Position numbers and translations under genes: made by a program. The notes under the pieces are model-generated. The model made no database searches. It was not told the DNA's origin and worked only from the letters and a program-made list of their open reading frames with translations. Positions 1 to 5,550 of a stretch of 5,648 bases of DNA are shown piece after piece. Source of the stretch: Bacillota bacterium (lineage in GTDB: Bacteria; Bacillota; Dethiobacteria; DTU022); NCBI GenBank assembly GCA_012510625.1, contig JAAZHP010000020.1, positions 1 to 5,648 of the forward strand. The letters run 5' to 3'. Positions within the stretch are counted from its first letter, which is position 1. Each line of letters starts with the position of its first letter.

Positions 1-47
1 ATTCCAGCCGGACCTGCGCCGATTACCACTATCTGCTCGCGGCTCAT
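1..47 (-). CDS. Start of a second FAD/NAD(P)-binding oxidoreductase (partial, runs off the left edge)
   Basis: Only the first 15 codons lie in the window, reading MSREQIVVIGAGPAG. A short beta strand followed by the glycine-rich GAGPAG (GxGxxG) loop is the N-terminal dinucleotide-binding Rossmann motif of flavoprotein disulfide-reductase-like enzymes. The ATG (47-45) overlaps the TGA (46-44) of the upstream flavoprotein gene as ATGA, and an AGGAGG (minus strand of 58-63) sits 10 bases before it inside that gene, so the two are almost certainly co-transcribed and translationally coupled. In anaerobes, GlpA-like proteins with a BFD tail are commonly followed by a pyridine-nucleotide flavoprotein and then a small DUF1667 protein. 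This gene fits the second position (family knowledge plus inference). Substrate and full length cannot be judged from 15 residues. Confidence 0.85.
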   Translation of the reverse strand, partial: MSREQIVVIGAGPAG

Positions 48-1777
48 TGAGCGGAAGCCTCCTCTCGGGAAGGTAATTCTTTTGTCCGGCGGCTGAAAAG
101 CGGCGAGCCTGGGCCGCTCTTGGTCACCTTCTCAAGCGGTATCCCCAGCTCCCGGGAGATGATGGGAAGCAGCCGCGGCAGGCAAAAACCTCCCTGGCAT
201 CGGCCCATCCCGGCGCGGGTGCGCCGTTTTACCGCATCGAGAGTCAGGGCGGGAAGAGGCCGGTGCAGGGCGTCAACGATCTCTTTTTCGGTAACATGCT
301 CGCAGCGGCAGACAATATGCCCGTAGCGGGGATCCTCCTGGATAAGCTTGTTTTGTTCTCTCGTGGAAAGGCTGTTGAAGGGCGGATTCTCATGGCGGCG
401 CGGGTTGAAGTTTTCTTTTTCCTCCAGCGTCAATCCTTCTTCAGCCAGTAACCGCAGAACCATTTCGGCTATGGCCGGCGCAGCCGCCAGTCCCGGGGAT
501 TGAATCCCGGCCACGTGGATCAGCCCCTGGAGGTGCTTGGAAGGGGCAATATGAAAGTCTTCGGTATAGGTTGCGGCTCTGACTCCGGCAAAATAAGTAA
601 TAATTGAATTACGGGCATCGAAGCCGGGCAGCAGCGGAGCGAACTTGTTTATAATTCGCTCCAGGCCCTCCCGCGTAACGGAAGTGTCTTCGGGATCGCT
701 GATTTCAAAGGCGGTAGGACCCCATTCCGGGTTTCCGTCCACGGTAATCATGGTCCCGCCTCCCTTGGTGTGAGGATCCCGGGTCATTTCGAGGATGCCG
801 GTGGCCATGGCGGCATGTCCAAATGCCGATTCCCGGTCAAAAATTATGAGCTCTCCCTTGCGGGGATGGATGGTGAATTCGGGCGGCCCGGCCATCTCTG
901 CGATTCGGCCGGCGTAAACCCCGGCGGCATTAATGCAGTATTTGGTTAAGAAGCTGCCCCGCGAAGTAACCACCTTGTAAATAGAGTCATTTTCCCGCTC
1001 CAGAGATGTAACTTCCGTATTCAAGTAAAACCTGGCCCCGTTGGCGATGGCATTTTCGGCATAGGCAATGGTCAACTTGTAAGGGCAGGTCATGGCGGTG
1101 GTGGGGGCGAGAAGAGCCCCCTTGATTTCAGGACTTAGTGACGGCTCCATGGAGGCCAGCTTTTCCGGGCCCACCAGCTCCACGGGGATGCCGCTCATTT
1201 CACCGCGTGCCTTCAGCAGCTCCAGGAGAAAAAGCTCTTCCTCCTTGAACACGGCGACAGCCAGGTTGCAGCGCTGGAAAGGGACATCGAGCTCGCGGCA
1301 TACATTTTCGAAGAGAGCATTGCCCCGCAAGTTCAGCCTGCTCCGCAGGCTTCCCGGCTCCTGGACAATGCCTGAATGAACCATCCCGTTGTTCGCCCTG
1401 CTGGCCCCACAGGCCACATCGGCTTCTTTTTCCAAAACAACCAGGTCCAGATTAAAGCGGGACAGCTCCCGCGCAATGGCCGCTCCCACAACTCCGGCGC
1501 CGACAATGACCACGTCGGCTTTGCCGATGACGGCAGGATTTCCCGCGGGAGCATTATATGGCGGCGGGCCCCCCTCTGCGGCGGTGATTTCATTTACCAC
1601 CCCGCGCACTCCCCTGATGCCGCCGGCCAGGTGACCTGCCGTAACCGCCTGCTCCCAACTTTCAACTGCACCGGAAAGGTGAACCAGGCCCTGCTCTTCT
1701 GAAATCTGCAGGTCATATTTCTCCAGGCCATTTTCAGCTAAAAGCTCTCGCAGCAGCGCTGTCAGGTCCCTTGTCAT
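44..1777 (-). CDS. BON domain - FAD-dependent GlpA/LhgO-like dehydrogenase - BFD [2Fe-2S] fusion
   Basis: A flavoprotein dehydrogenase of the DAO / glycerol-3-phosphate dehydrogenase (GlpA, LhgO-like) superfamily, likely cytoplasmic. Residue numbers count from an upstream TTG at 1798. Residues about 11-73 resemble a BON domain (VHLSGAVESWEQA, then IRGVRGVVNEI). The FAD Rossmann fold starts at 95-112 with VVIVGAGVVGAAIARE and has the acidic LEKE strand end at 122-125. SRANNGMVHSGI (133-144) and GIQSPGLAAAPAIAEMV (431-447) are typical of the GlpA/LhgO group. The C-terminus has Cys497, Cys499, Cys534 and Cys539 (CRC...CQGGFC), a BFD-like [2Fe-2S] site. It probably oxidises glycerol-3-phosphate or a 2-hydroxyacid; the substrate is not determined. 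I chose the ATG at 1777 (577 aa) because GGGTGG lies about 9 bases upstream, while the TTG at 1798 has no ribosome site; both keep the BON domain. It is coupled by ATGA to the next flavoprotein gene. Confidence 0.88.
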   Translation of the reverse strand: MTRDLTALLRELLAENGLEKYDLQISEEQGLVHLSGAVESWEQAVTAGHLAGGIRGVRGVVNEITAAEGGPPPYNAPAGNPAVIGKADVVIVGAGVVGAAIARELSRFNLDLVVLEKEADVACGASRANNGMVHSGIVQEPGSLRSRLNLRGNALFENVCRELDVPFQRCNLAVAVFKEEELFLLELLKARGEMSGIPVELVGPEKLASMEPSLSPEIKGALLAPTTAMTCPYKLTIAYAENAIANGARFYLNTEVTSLERENDSIYKVVTSRGSFLTKYCINAAGVYAGRIAEMAGPPEFTIHPRKGELIIFDRESAFGHAAMATGILEMTRDPHTKGGGTMITVDGNPEWGPTAFEISDPEDTSVTREGLERIINKFAPLLPGFDARNSIITYFAGVRAATYTEDFHIAPSKHLQGLIHVAGIQSPGLAAAPAIAEMVLRLLAEEGLTLEEKENFNPRRHENPPFNSLSTREQNKLIQEDPRYGHIVCRCEHVTEKEIVDALHRPLPALTLDAVKRRTRAGMGRCQGGFCLPRLLPIISRELGIPLEKVTKSGPGSPLFSRRTKELPSREEASAQ

Positions 1778-1901
1778 CTCTTCAACCCACCCGCGCAAAT
1801 AATTGCAATGTGTAAATAAAATTCTCGATAACCCGTTTAATTCCCTTTTTTAAAGATAAATTGTTCCAGTTTGCCGATTTATTTAATCACCAAAATCTAT
1901 A

Positions 1902-1967
1902 TGTGCTAGATTATTTGATAAAGGTATTTCTAATAGGCTAGGTGAATTAATATAATATACTAGCACA
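1902..1967. promoter_or_regulatory. 8-bp inverted repeat TGTGCTAG/CTAGCACA in the divergent promoter region
   Basis: TGTGCTAG at 1902-1909 is repeated as its exact reverse complement at 1960-1967, with 50 bases between. The right arm begins 3 bases after a consensus -10 box, where a repressor would block initiation. The arms could be operator half-sites read by both divergent genes, perhaps with looping. An 8-bp match in a short AT-rich region can arise by chance, so this is a tentative call and no regulator is named. Confidence 0.25.
1951..1956 (+). promoter_or_regulatory. -10 box (TATAAT) for the aldolase/phosphatase gene
   Basis: A perfect TATAAT lies 77 bases before the ATG at 2034. The hexamer 17 bases upstream (TTCTAA, 1928-1933) is a poor -35 match, and a better TTGATA at 1915-1920 is 30 bases away, too far. 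The promoter may therefore need an activator. The predicted transcript starts near 1963 and has a leader of about 70 bases. Confidence 0.5.
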
Positions 1968-1968
1968 A

Positions 1969-2006
1969 TCAGGAGAAAGAGGAAGCACGTTGGCTGAATC
2001 TCCTGA
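1969..2006 (+). promoter_or_regulatory. Leader hairpin upstream of the aldolase/phosphatase gene
   Basis: TCAGGAGA (1969-1976) and TCTCCTGA (1999-2006) are exact reverse complements and would form an 8-bp stem with a 22-base loop in the 5' leader. The loop carries the GAGG ribosome site and TTG start of a short leader ORF, and the left arm itself contains AGGAG. Folding versus ribosome loading could therefore tune translation. There is no terminator T-tract, so transcription attenuation is not indicated. Confidence 0.35.
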
Positions 2007-2037
2007 ATATCAACACCAGCGGGAGGCTTTTTTATGA
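1990..2037 (+). CDS. Possible 15-codon leader ORF coupled to the aldolase/phosphatase gene
   Basis: A TTG start at 1990 opens a frame encoding MAESPEYQHQREAFL. Its TGA (2035-2037) overlaps the downstream ATG (2034-2036) as ATGA, the classic arrangement for translational coupling. GAGG at 1979-1982 precedes the TTG by 7 bases, a good ribosome-site spacing, and a hairpin (1969-2006) encloses this start region. The peptide has no run of one amino acid as in amino-acid attenuators and matches no family I recognise. The next gene also has its own GGGAGG (2021-2026), so coupling would add to, not replace, independent initiation. It could be a chance frame, since 15 codons without a stop is not rare. 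Confidence 0.3.
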   Translation: MAESPEYQHQREAFL

Positions 2038-3128
2038 AAATTACATTAAGTTTGATCAAGGCCGATATCGGAAGTATTGGCGGACATCTCAGGCCGAGCA
2101 AAGCTTTATTGGATACGGTCGGGGAGTATATTGAAGGTGAAAAGGATAAACTGGTTATCGATTACCGGATTGGCAGCACCGGTGATGATATCGCCATTCT
2201 TTTTTCCCACCAGAAGGGCACCGGGAACAGCGAAATACATAAACTGGCCTGGGATGCATTCATGGCCGGAACGGCAAAGGCAAAGGAGGAGGGGCTTTAC
2301 GGCGCCGGGCAGGACCTGCTTAAGAATGCCTTTTCCGGAAATATCAAGGGGCTGGGACCGGCGGTCGCCGAGATGGAATTTGAAGAGCGGGAGAACGAGC
2401 CCTTTATCTGCTTTTGCGCGGATAAAACCGATCCGGGAGCCTTTAACCTGCCCCTTTACCTCGGTTTTGCCGATCCCATGCACTGCTCCGGCTTGATCCT
2501 CTCTCCCAAAATGAGCAAAGGCTTCAAATTTGAGATAATGGATGTGGAATATACAAAGAATGACCGCTTTATCGAGCTCAATGCTCCCGAAGATCTCTAC
2601 GATATCGCCGCCCTGCTGCGGGACAACGAGCGCTTTGTCATCTCGAAAATCTACTCGCGGGAAAACGGCGAGCAGGCGGTCGCAGCCAGCACCACCCGCC
2701 TGCATAACATTGCCGGAACATATACCGGCAAGGACGATCCGGTAATGCTGGTCAGGGTGCAGGGCTCCTTCCCCGCGGCCGGCGAGGTCCTTTCGCCTTA
2801 CAGTATCGGCCATTATGTGGCCGGATTTATGCGCGGCAGCCACAACGGCCCACTGATGCCGGTTAAAGCGGGCTGCGGCACCTCTTTCTTTGACGGGCCG
2901 CCCATAGTCACCGCGGCGGGTTACTGTGTCCACAATGGCAAGTTTACCGAGGCGGTGGACTGTTTCGATCATCCCTACTGGGATCATGTAAGAAGAAAGG
3001 TAGCCCGCAAAGCCACCGAGCTGCGCGAACAGGGCTTTTCGGGCGCCGCAATGCTACCCTATTCAGAGCTGGAATACGGCGGCATCGTCGATAAGATGAA
3101 GCGGCTCGAGAGCAAATTTAAATCCTAG
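2034..3128 (+). CDS. fbp: Bifunctional fructose-1,6-bisphosphate aldolase/phosphatase (type V FBPase)
   Basis: This cytoplasmic gluconeogenic enzyme condenses dihydroxyacetone phosphate with glyceraldehyde-3-phosphate, then dephosphorylates the bound fructose-1,6-bisphosphate to fructose-6-phosphate in the same remodelled active site. The 364-aa length is normal for the family. Metal-ligand positions known from archaeal structures can be seen: Asp11 and His18 (KADIGSIGGH), Asp51-Asp52 (GSTGDD), Gln93, Asp130 and Asp234-Asp235. Lys233 in TYTGKDDP is the expected Schiff-base lysine, with Tyr230 beside it as the aldolase acid/base. RGSHNGPLMPV (267-277), FDGPP (286-290) and Tyr348 in ELEYGGI, on the loop that switches activities, are also intact. 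The start at 2034 is supported by GGGAGG 7 bases upstream. The gene has its own -10 box and ends in an intrinsic terminator, so it is probably monocistronic apart from a possible leader ORF. Confidence 0.96.
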   Translation: MKITLSLIKADIGSIGGHLRPSKALLDTVGEYIEGEKDKLVIDYRIGSTGDDIAILFSHQKGTGNSEIHKLAWDAFMAGTAKAKEEGLYGAGQDLLKNAFSGNIKGLGPAVAEMEFEERENEPFICFCADKTDPGAFNLPLYLGFADPMHCSGLILSPKMSKGFKFEIMDVEYTKNDRFIELNAPEDLYDIAALLRDNERFVISKIYSRENGEQAVAASTTRLHNIAGTYTGKDDPVMLVRVQGSFPAAGEVLSPYSIGHYVAGFMRGSHNGPLMPVKAGCGTSFFDGPPIVTAAGYCVHNGKFTEAVDCFDHPYWDHVRRKVARKATELREQGFSGAAMLPYSELEYGGIVDKMKRLESKFKS

Positions 3129-3142
3129 CGAGAGCGGATCTT

Positions 3143-3172
3143 AAAAAACCGCCCTGCGGGGCGGTTTTTTTT
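3143..3172 (+). terminator. Rho-independent terminator of the aldolase/phosphatase gene
   Basis: CCGCCC (3149-3154) pairs with GGGCGG (3159-3164) across a TGCG loop. A run of six A before the stem and eight T after it (3165-3172) complete a strong intrinsic terminator, 14 bases past the stop codon. The A-run could pair with the T-run, so it may also work on the other strand. Confidence 0.95.
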
Positions 3173-3391
3173 CGCAAATTTATCGGCGATGCGGTCGAAT
3201 TTAAACGAAATTTAATGTTTTAAGCGGCAGGGGATTGGTGTAAAAGCGCCAATTAACCATAAAGGAGTTCCAGGCGGAAAATAGAATGAAAATACAAGGA
3301 TGCCCGATACTGCGCCTGCCGGCGAAAAACCTTCATTGGTGGGGCAAAGCCTTTCTCATCAAGTTGTAATGGACATTTCCCGCCTTCGCTG
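3173..3391. other. Intergenic stretch without a convincing gene
   Basis: Together with the terminator and promoter around it, this makes a gap of about 340 bases. It holds a weak hairpin, ATTGGTG (3234-3240) with CGCCAAT (3247-3253) and one G-U pair, and a 27-codon frame at 3286-3369 with only a poor GGCGG ribosome site. GGGGCAAAGCC near 3341 faintly recalls a riboswitch-like GCAAAGCC box, but I could not build a known riboswitch fold around it. Confidence 0.5.
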
Positions 3392-3420
3392 TTTACATAA
3401 TATGCAGGTATACTCATAAT
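3392..3420 (+). promoter_or_regulatory. Sigma-A-type promoter of the lipoprotein gene
   Basis: TTTACA (3392-3397) and CATAAT (3415-3420) each match the -35 and -10 consensus at five of six bases, with an ideal 17-base spacer. Transcription would start near 3427, leaving a leader of about 25 bases before the ribosome site at 3452-3460. A TATACT at 3409-3414 inside the spacer is an alternative -10 but lacks a matching -35. Confidence 0.7.
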
Positions 3421-3451
3421 GATCAGGCCAGGCATAAGCAATCCGCTGCTT

Positions 3452-3460
3452 AAGGGAGGT
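3452..3460 (+). promoter_or_regulatory. Strong ribosome binding site that points to a CTG start
   Basis: AAGGGAGGT is close to the perfect anti-16S complement. The only in-frame codon at usable spacing is CTG at 3468, 8 bases after GGGAGG. The first ATG/GTG/TTG in this frame, a TTG at 3501, is about 41 bases away, too far to be served by this site. Confidence 0.75.
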
Positions 3461-3467
3461 AATTTCA

Positions 3468-5204
3468 CTGAAACAGCTGCAGAAACATCATTTCACCATC
3501 TTGCTCCTAATCTTGTTTGCCTTCATGCTCACTCTATCTGGATGCCTCTGGGTCGGCTCAGAGGGCGATCCGCCGGATAATCCGGGGGAGGAGGAGCCCG
3601 ATCCGGAAGAAGAAGCCAGGCAGCGAGAAGAGGAGTGGCGGAGGCGCAACGAAGAGCTCGAGGAAGAGCTAGGTTCTTACTATGTTCCGCTGCCGCACCC
3701 GGATTACCCTGAAAACCCGCCGGTCAAGGTAAGGGCGATTTACTTAACCGGCCATTCGATAGGTTACCGGGACAGGTACGAACGCATGTTAAAACTGATT
3801 GAAGATACTGAACTTAACGCCATGGTTATAGATATCAAGGATGACAAGGGGAAGATGTCCTACCAGAGCGATATCGAAATAGTAAACGAGCTGGATGCCT
3901 ATTATAACCCGGTGCCGATCTCCGATATCAAGGCCACTATGAAAGAGCTAAAAGAGCGGGGCATCTACACTATCGCCCGAATTGTTGTTTTCAGAGACAG
4001 CGAGACCCTTCCTGCTAAAAAGCCGGAATGGTGCATTCCTTTAAAGGGCGGCGGTCTCTATAAGGACAAGGGTTTTGCCTACGGTAACCCCTTTAACGAA
4101 GAGCTGTGGGATTACAATATTGCCATTGCCAAAGAGGCAGCCCTACTCGGCTTCAACGAAATCCAGTTCGATTATATCCGTTTTCCCGATAAAGCGGCTT
4201 ACGTAGAGCAGGTAGCCCATTTCCCCGGCCGGAATGGCCGGACCAAGGCCGAGGCGATCCGCGGTTTTATGGAGAAAGCCCGCGCCGAGCTGGCTCCATA
4301 CAAAGTTCATGTGGCTTATGATGTTTTTGGAGTGATTGCCAGCTCATGGGGTGATGCCGATGATATAGGCCAGTGCTGGGAAGACTTTGCCGCTAACAGC
4401 GACTATATCTGCCCCATGATCTATCCGAGCCACTATTACCCGGTACGGCAGGGCGGCTCGGTAATTCCTTACTGGTTTGGCCTGCGCTTTCCCGATACCA
4501 AGCCCGCCGTTACCGTTACCGGAGCGTTGAGCGATGCCATTAAGCGAAACGCAGCGGTGGATAATCCGGCCATCATACGTCCCTGGCTGCAGGCTTTTAC
4601 CGCTAAATGGCTTGGCTCTTCCTATGGCAGCGGAAGTTATATTCAATACGGCGCCGCACAGATACGGGAGCAGATCGATGCGGCCATGGCCCTGGGGATC
4701 GACGAATATATGCTCTGGGATGCGAATAACGAAAACTATCCCCGGGAGGCTTTTTTTACCGAAGAAGAGGCTTCCGGGCGCTACGAACGATCACGTCAGG
4801 CGCGGGAGGAAAAGAGGCATGACTGCCTGGGCCGCACGCCGCGCCAGGCTGTTGAATCATACCTTGAAGCGATCCAGAAGAAAAAATGGCGCGAAGCTTA
4901 TGCTCTTCAGACCGGCAAATTTAAAAAAGACGGAAATGATTATCGCGACTGGCTAACCGGAGCTCCCGGCAAGCTTAAGGAGTGGCGCATTACCGGTGTG
5001 GACGATTCCTCAGAAAATGTCTGGGTCAACCTCTCGGTTACGCTGACCCTGAGCGGCGAGGAGATCAGCCTGTCAGGCGAAAAATGGAGCGTGCTAATGG
5101 AGAACAACGTCTGGCGGGTCAAGCCTTCGCCAAGGTTCCTGGAGATAATCTCCGGCACGGGGGAGGAATCGAAAAACACAGAATCGGATCCTGACAAAAA
5201 GTAA
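3468..5204 (+). CDS. Secreted lipoprotein: DUF4015-type putative glycoside hydrolase with C-terminal NTF2-like domain
   Basis: The 578 residues from the CTG start contain several parts in order. A lipoprotein signal has a basic n-region (MKQLQKHH), a Leu/Ile-rich core and the lipobox LSGC, with Cys26 as the lipidated residue. A very acidic, coiled-coil-like spacer covers about 31-71. A TIM-barrel-like domain of the DUF4015 putative glycosyl hydrolase family covers about 86-430, with VIDIKDDKG (120-128), FDYIRFPD (234-241), CPMIYPSHYY (315-324) and MLWDANNEN (415-423); the acidic residues in these strands are the likely active-site candidates. A probable NTF2-like domain covers about 457-562 (TPRQAVESYLEAI, then VWRVKP). 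It should sit on the outer face of the cytoplasmic membrane and perhaps act on cell-wall or extracellular polysaccharide; the substrate is unknown. Starting at the TTG at 3501 would remove the basic n-region. The gene has its own promoter and appears monocistronic. Confidence 0.88.
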   Translation: MKQLQKHHFTILLLILFAFMLTLSGCLWVGSEGDPPDNPGEEEPDPEEEARQREEEWRRRNEELEEELGSYYVPLPHPDYPENPPVKVRAIYLTGHSIGYRDRYERMLKLIEDTELNAMVIDIKDDKGKMSYQSDIEIVNELDAYYNPVPISDIKATMKELKERGIYTIARIVVFRDSETLPAKKPEWCIPLKGGGLYKDKGFAYGNPFNEELWDYNIAIAKEAALLGFNEIQFDYIRFPDKAAYVEQVAHFPGRNGRTKAEAIRGFMEKARAELAPYKVHVAYDVFGVIASSWGDADDIGQCWEDFAANSDYICPMIYPSHYYPVRQGGSVIPYWFGLRFPDTKPAVTVTGALSDAIKRNAAVDNPAIIRPWLQAFTAKWLGSSYGSGSYIQYGAAQIREQIDAAMALGIDEYMLWDANNENYPREAFFTEEEASGRYERSRQAREEKRHDCLGRTPRQAVESYLEAIQKKKWREAYALQTGKFKKDGNDYRDWLTGAPGKLKEWRITGVDDSSENVWVNLSVTLTLSGEEISLSGEKWSVLMENNVWRVKPSPRFLEIISGTGEESKNTESDPDKK

Positions 5205-5226
5205 GCCTCCCTTTGCAACATGGTCA

Positions 5227-5258
5227 GGGGACAGACCCGCAAGTTGAGGTCTGTCCCC
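5227..5258. repeat. REP-like hairpin, GGGGACAGACC / GGTCTGTCCCC
   Basis: A perfect 11-bp inverted repeat (5227-5237 and 5248-5258) with a 10-base loop lies 22 bases after the lipoprotein stop codon. No T-tract follows, so it is not a normal intrinsic terminator, although it may stabilise or end the converging transcripts. The GGGGACAG core resembles REP-like intergenic palindromes that are multicopy in many Firmicutes and are linked to Y1-type REP-associated transposases. No transposase is present here. Confidence 0.7.
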
Positions 5259-5289
5259 ACTTTGAAGGGATTTTGGGGTATAGAAGGAT

Positions 5290-5424
5290 TTAATTGCGCA
5301 TGAGAAAGGGTATTTCCACTCCGAACCAGATCAAAATGATCAGGATTAATCCCATGCCCAGCAGAAGGATAAATGCAGCCAGTTCTCTCCAGTTCTCCGT
5401 CATGTCGAAGGGAATCCAATACAT
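5290..5424 (-). CDS. Small single-pass membrane protein (hypothetical, possibly 5'-frameshifted)
   Basis: The frame encodes 44 residues starting MYWIPFDMTENWREL, followed by the hydrophobic segment AAFILLLGMGLILIILIWF (about 16-34) and a short tail ending FLMRN. One transmembrane helix is clear; I recognise no family. An inner ATG at 5403 would give 37 residues. Neither start has a ribosome site. A well-placed GGAG (minus strand of 5478-5481, 7 bases before) instead serves an ATG at 5470, one frame off. That frame begins MLRKLLRRLKRRLHRH, a basic stretch that would suit the cytoplasmic side of this helix. Skipping one base near 5425 would join them into a natural-looking protein of about 60 residues. 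Either a frameshift has broken the gene, the sequence has an error, or the two frames overlap. Confidence 0.45.
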   Translation of the reverse strand: MYWIPFDMTENWRELAAFILLLGMGLILIILIWFGVEIPFLMRN

Positions 5425-5524
5425 GCCTGTGCAAGCGCCGCTTCAACCGGCGCAGCAATTTTCGCAGCATCAGTATTCTCCAATCCCTCTACTTTACGTT
5501 AATTACTCCATGAATAGTATTTCC

Positions 5525-5539
5525 TCTGATTAGATCAGA
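5525..5539. promoter_or_regulatory. Short palindrome TCTGAT-TAG-ATCAGA upstream of the small membrane ORF
   Basis: Six-base arms (5525-5530 and 5534-5539) are perfect reverse complements around a 3-base centre, about 55 bases before the ATG at 5470. The position would suit an operator for the minus-strand small gene. I could not assign a convincing promoter beside it, so this remains a weak call. Confidence 0.2.
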
Positions 5540-5550
5540 TTATGTCAGAA

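Noticed and set aside
2106..2987. A 293-codon minus-strand frame opposite the aldolase/phosphatase gene.
   Set aside because: It is antisense to a gene with fully conserved catalytic residues, has no family features, and is best explained as a mirror of that gene's codon bias.
3286..3369. A 27-codon plus-strand frame beginning MKIQGCPILRLPAKN in the gap before the lipoprotein gene.
   Set aside because: Only a weak GGCGG precedes the ATG, no promoter lies upstream after the terminator, and the composition suggests no family. Frames of this size are expected by chance.
3300..3375. Possible riboswitch, because GGGGCAAAGCC resembles the GCAAAGCC box of cyclic-di-GMP-I aptamers.
   Set aside because: The flanking helices, the tetraloop and receptor, and the rest of the consensus could not be found, and the segment lies upstream of the predicted promoter, so it would not be in the lipoprotein transcript.
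3253..3468. A 71-codon minus-strand frame across the same gap.
   Set aside because: It starts with GTG in the reverse complement of the lipoprotein ribosome-site region, has no ribosome site of its own, no recognisable domain, and runs antisense through the mapped promoter.
5227..5258. Intrinsic terminator of the lipoprotein gene.
   Set aside because: The stem is strong but no T-run follows on either strand. The repeat sequence fits a REP-like element better.
4940..5470. The complete 176-codon minus-strand frame starting at 5470.
   Set aside because: Only its first 16 or so codons look meaningful. The rest reads antisense into the lipoprotein gene and resembles no protein. The start is kept as part of the possible frameshifted small membrane gene.
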